Shown here: in pieces, positions 6,112-7,175 of the stretch
Layout: the number at the start of each line of letters is the position of its first letter
How positions within the stretch are numbered: position 1 is the first letter of the stretch
Assembly: GCA_028284565.1 (NCBI GenBank)
Contig: JANQRM010000408.1
Span: 1 to 7,175 of the forward strand
DNA: 7,175 nt
Direction: 5' to 3'
Source: Anaerolineae bacterium
GTDB taxonomy: Bacteria; Chloroflexota; Anaerolineae; Aggregatilineales; Phototrophicaceae
The notes under the pieces: generated by a model
Told to the model about the DNA's origin: nothing
Databases searched by the model: none
What the model saw: the letters and a program-made list of their open reading frames with translations, nothing else
Position numbers and translations under genes: made by a program

Positions 6112-6146
6112 TTTTGGTTATACTAAGCAAAGTTAACTTTTGGTTA
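6112..6146 (+). promoter_or_regulatory. LysM gene promoter region with palindrome and direct repeats
   Basis: TATACT at 6119-6124 is a likely -10 (no good -35). Just after it lies a perfect 12-base palindrome AAAGTTAACTTT (6129-6140), flanked by two copies of TTTTGGTTA (6112-6120 and 6138-6146). The palindrome would cover the transcription start, a typical operator position; whether a regulator binds is unknown. Confidence 0.35.
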
Positions 6147-6159
6147 GAAAGGAATTCTT

Positions 6160-7137
6160 ATGTCACGAACACGGATTTTGATACTTTGCTTGATTTGCCT
6201 GTTGATACTCCCGACAGTTCTCCAAGCACAGGAAGACATCTACACCGTGCAACGCGGGGATACCATCCGTCGGATAGCGGATTTGTTTGATATTAGTGAG
6301 GAAGCCCTCTTGCAATTCAATGGCATCATCGACCCCAATCGCATTCGGACAGGCGATGTCTTGAGAATCCCTGTCGGCACAGTCGCTCCGCCTGACCAAT
6401 ATATCGTGCAACCGGGTGATAATCTGGCATGGGTGGCGGCGCGTTACAATGTGACCGTGGAATCTCTGCGTGATGTGAACAACCTCGTGCCGGGCGTGCC
6501 ATTAAGCGTCGAACAAGTCTTACAACTCCCGCCTGTTGGGGGACCCAGCATCTTCCAGCAGTCATATATCGTGCAACAAGGGGATGACTTGCGCTCGATT
6601 GCTGAATCCTTTGGCACGACATGGCAAGTGTTGGCGAACTTCAATAACTTGGTGAATCCGAATCTCATCTTCCCCGGACAAGAAATCATCGTTCCAGCGG
6701 CAGGGACAACTGCGCCCACAACACCGACCACACAACCCATCCCTGCTCCGACACAACCACCCGCACCGCCAGCACCACAAAATCAAGTCTATACGATTGT
6801 AGCTGGTGACACTTTCTCGCAAATCGCAGAACGTTTCGGGGTGACACTTGAGAGCATCTATGCGCTAAATAACATCTCGCCCGGTGACATCTTCTTCCCC
6901 GGCGATACGATTGTCATTCCACCGACAGGTGGACCTGTTGTGACCAATCCCCCAGCTCCCGTGGTGACAGCTCCCACAGGTGCAATCACCGGCAACAGTT
7001 ATGTTGTCCAAGCTGGCGACAATATGTTTGGCATAGCGGCACGTTCTGGAGTGAATATCTATGCTATCGCTCAAGCTAACGGACTGTTGAATCTCAATCA
7101 CATTTTCGTTGGACAACGGCTCGCAATCCCGCGTTAG
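6160..7137 (+). CDS. Secreted protein with five LysM domains
   Basis: A 325-residue exported glycan-binding protein. Residues 1-24 form a signal peptide (SRTR, Leu/Ile core, likely cut LQA|QED). Five LysM domains follow at about 28-71, 81-124, 136-179, 211-254 and 281-324, each opening Y.V..GD and closing with a ...P or IP strand. Domains 3-4 are joined by a Pro/Thr-rich linker (about 181-207) and 4-5 by a shorter Pro/Val-rich one. LysM binds N-acetylglucosamine-containing glycans such as peptidoglycan. There is no peptidase, amidase or transglycosylase domain, and the protein ends one residue after the last LysM, so it is probably a wall-binding scaffold or cofactor rather than an enzyme. 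AGAAAGGA 6 bases before the ATG fixes the start. The next ORF begins 4 bases after the stop, suggesting an operon. Confidence 0.93.
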   Translation: MSRTRILILCLICLLILPTVLQAQEDIYTVQRGDTIRRIADLFDISEEALLQFNGIIDPNRIRTGDVLRIPVGTVAPPDQYIVQPGDNLAWVAARYNVTVESLRDVNNLVPGVPLSVEQVLQLPPVGGPSIFQQSYIVQQGDDLRSIAESFGTTWQVLANFNNLVNPNLIFPGQEIIVPAAGTTAPTTPTTQPIPAPTQPPAPPAPQNQVYTIVAGDTFSQIAERFGVTLESIYALNNISPGDIFFPGDTIVIPPTGGPVVTNPPAPVVTAPTGAITGNSYVVQAGDNMFGIAARSGVNIYAIAQANGLLNLNHIFVGQRLAIPR

Positions 7138-7141
7138 TGCT

Positions 7142-7175
7142 ATGACCGACTACATTTGCATTGGCGTTCCTTTCT
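7142..7175 (+). CDS. Start of an unidentified ORF, cut by window edge
   Basis: An ATG 4 bases after the LysM stop opens a frame reading MTDYICIGVPF to the window end. There is no clear ribosome binding site, so translation would depend on coupling to the LysM gene, a spacing also seen at rsmH. Eleven residues are too few to identify it; IGVPF recalls the opening strand of arginase/ureohydrolase proteins, but that is a guess. Confidence 0.4.
   Translation, partial: MTDYICIGVPF

Noticed and set aside
5970..6290. Plus-strand frame of 106 codons across the divergent control region
   Set aside because: It overlaps both promoters and the LysM start in another frame and has no family features; the LysM frame has the proper ribosome binding site.
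1..7175. CRISPR array, tRNA, rRNA, insertion sequence or known defence system
   Set aside because: No regularly spaced repeats, no cloverleaf or rRNA-like segment, and no transposase or defence gene beyond the Uma2-like fragment are visible.

Overview
The window looks like chromosomal DNA of moderate GC content from a free-living bacterium, most plausibly a Chloroflexota member (Anaerolineae-like). The reasons are the mraZ-rsmH-FtsL-like order with very tight spacing, the secreted WD40 and multi-LysM proteins with Pro/Thr-rich linkers, and degenerate intergenic palindromes. This placement is inference from gene style, not from a marker search.

Layout. (1) Positions 1-1491, minus strand: the start of a division/cell-wall (dcw) cluster, read mraZ -> rsmH -> a truncated FtsL-like single-pass membrane protein. 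The genes are 2 bases apart. A likely promoter with an extended -10 and repeated TGGGA-type boxes (MraZ-box-like) lies upstream of mraZ. (2) Positions 1692-2633, plus strand: a divergent secreted esterase of the LpqC/PHB-depolymerase-like family. (3) Positions 2634-2947: AT-rich intergenic DNA with an imperfect 44-base stem-loop and a second palindromic unit, both resembling decayed dispersed repeats. (4) Positions 2948-4313, minus strand: an AT-richer unit. It has a good extended -10, a 50-residue ORF that reads as the N-terminal piece of a Uma2-family (DUF820) protein, and then a secreted seven-repeat WD40 protein. The fragment stop and the first possible WD40 ATG overlap as TGATG. (5) Positions 4342-5976, minus strand: a DEAD-box RNA helicase with a C-terminal DbpA-type RNA-binding domain. 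(6) Positions 5977-6159: a divergent control region. The helicase leader holds a GC-rich hairpin followed by a U-run, which looks like an attenuator, and a 12-codon mini-ORF runs into it. (7) Positions 6160-7137, plus strand: a secreted protein with five LysM domains, followed 4 bases later by the start of another ORF that leaves the window.

Working together: the dcw genes couple ribosome maturation (RsmH) and transcriptional control (MraZ) to septum formation. The LysM protein also concerns the cell wall, but it is in a separate transcription unit. The esterase and WD40 protein are exported accessory proteins with no visible functional link. The least ordinary parts are the helicase leader (hairpin, U-run, mini-ORF) and the Uma2 remnant that keeps its promoter and ribosome binding site ahead of the WD40 gene.
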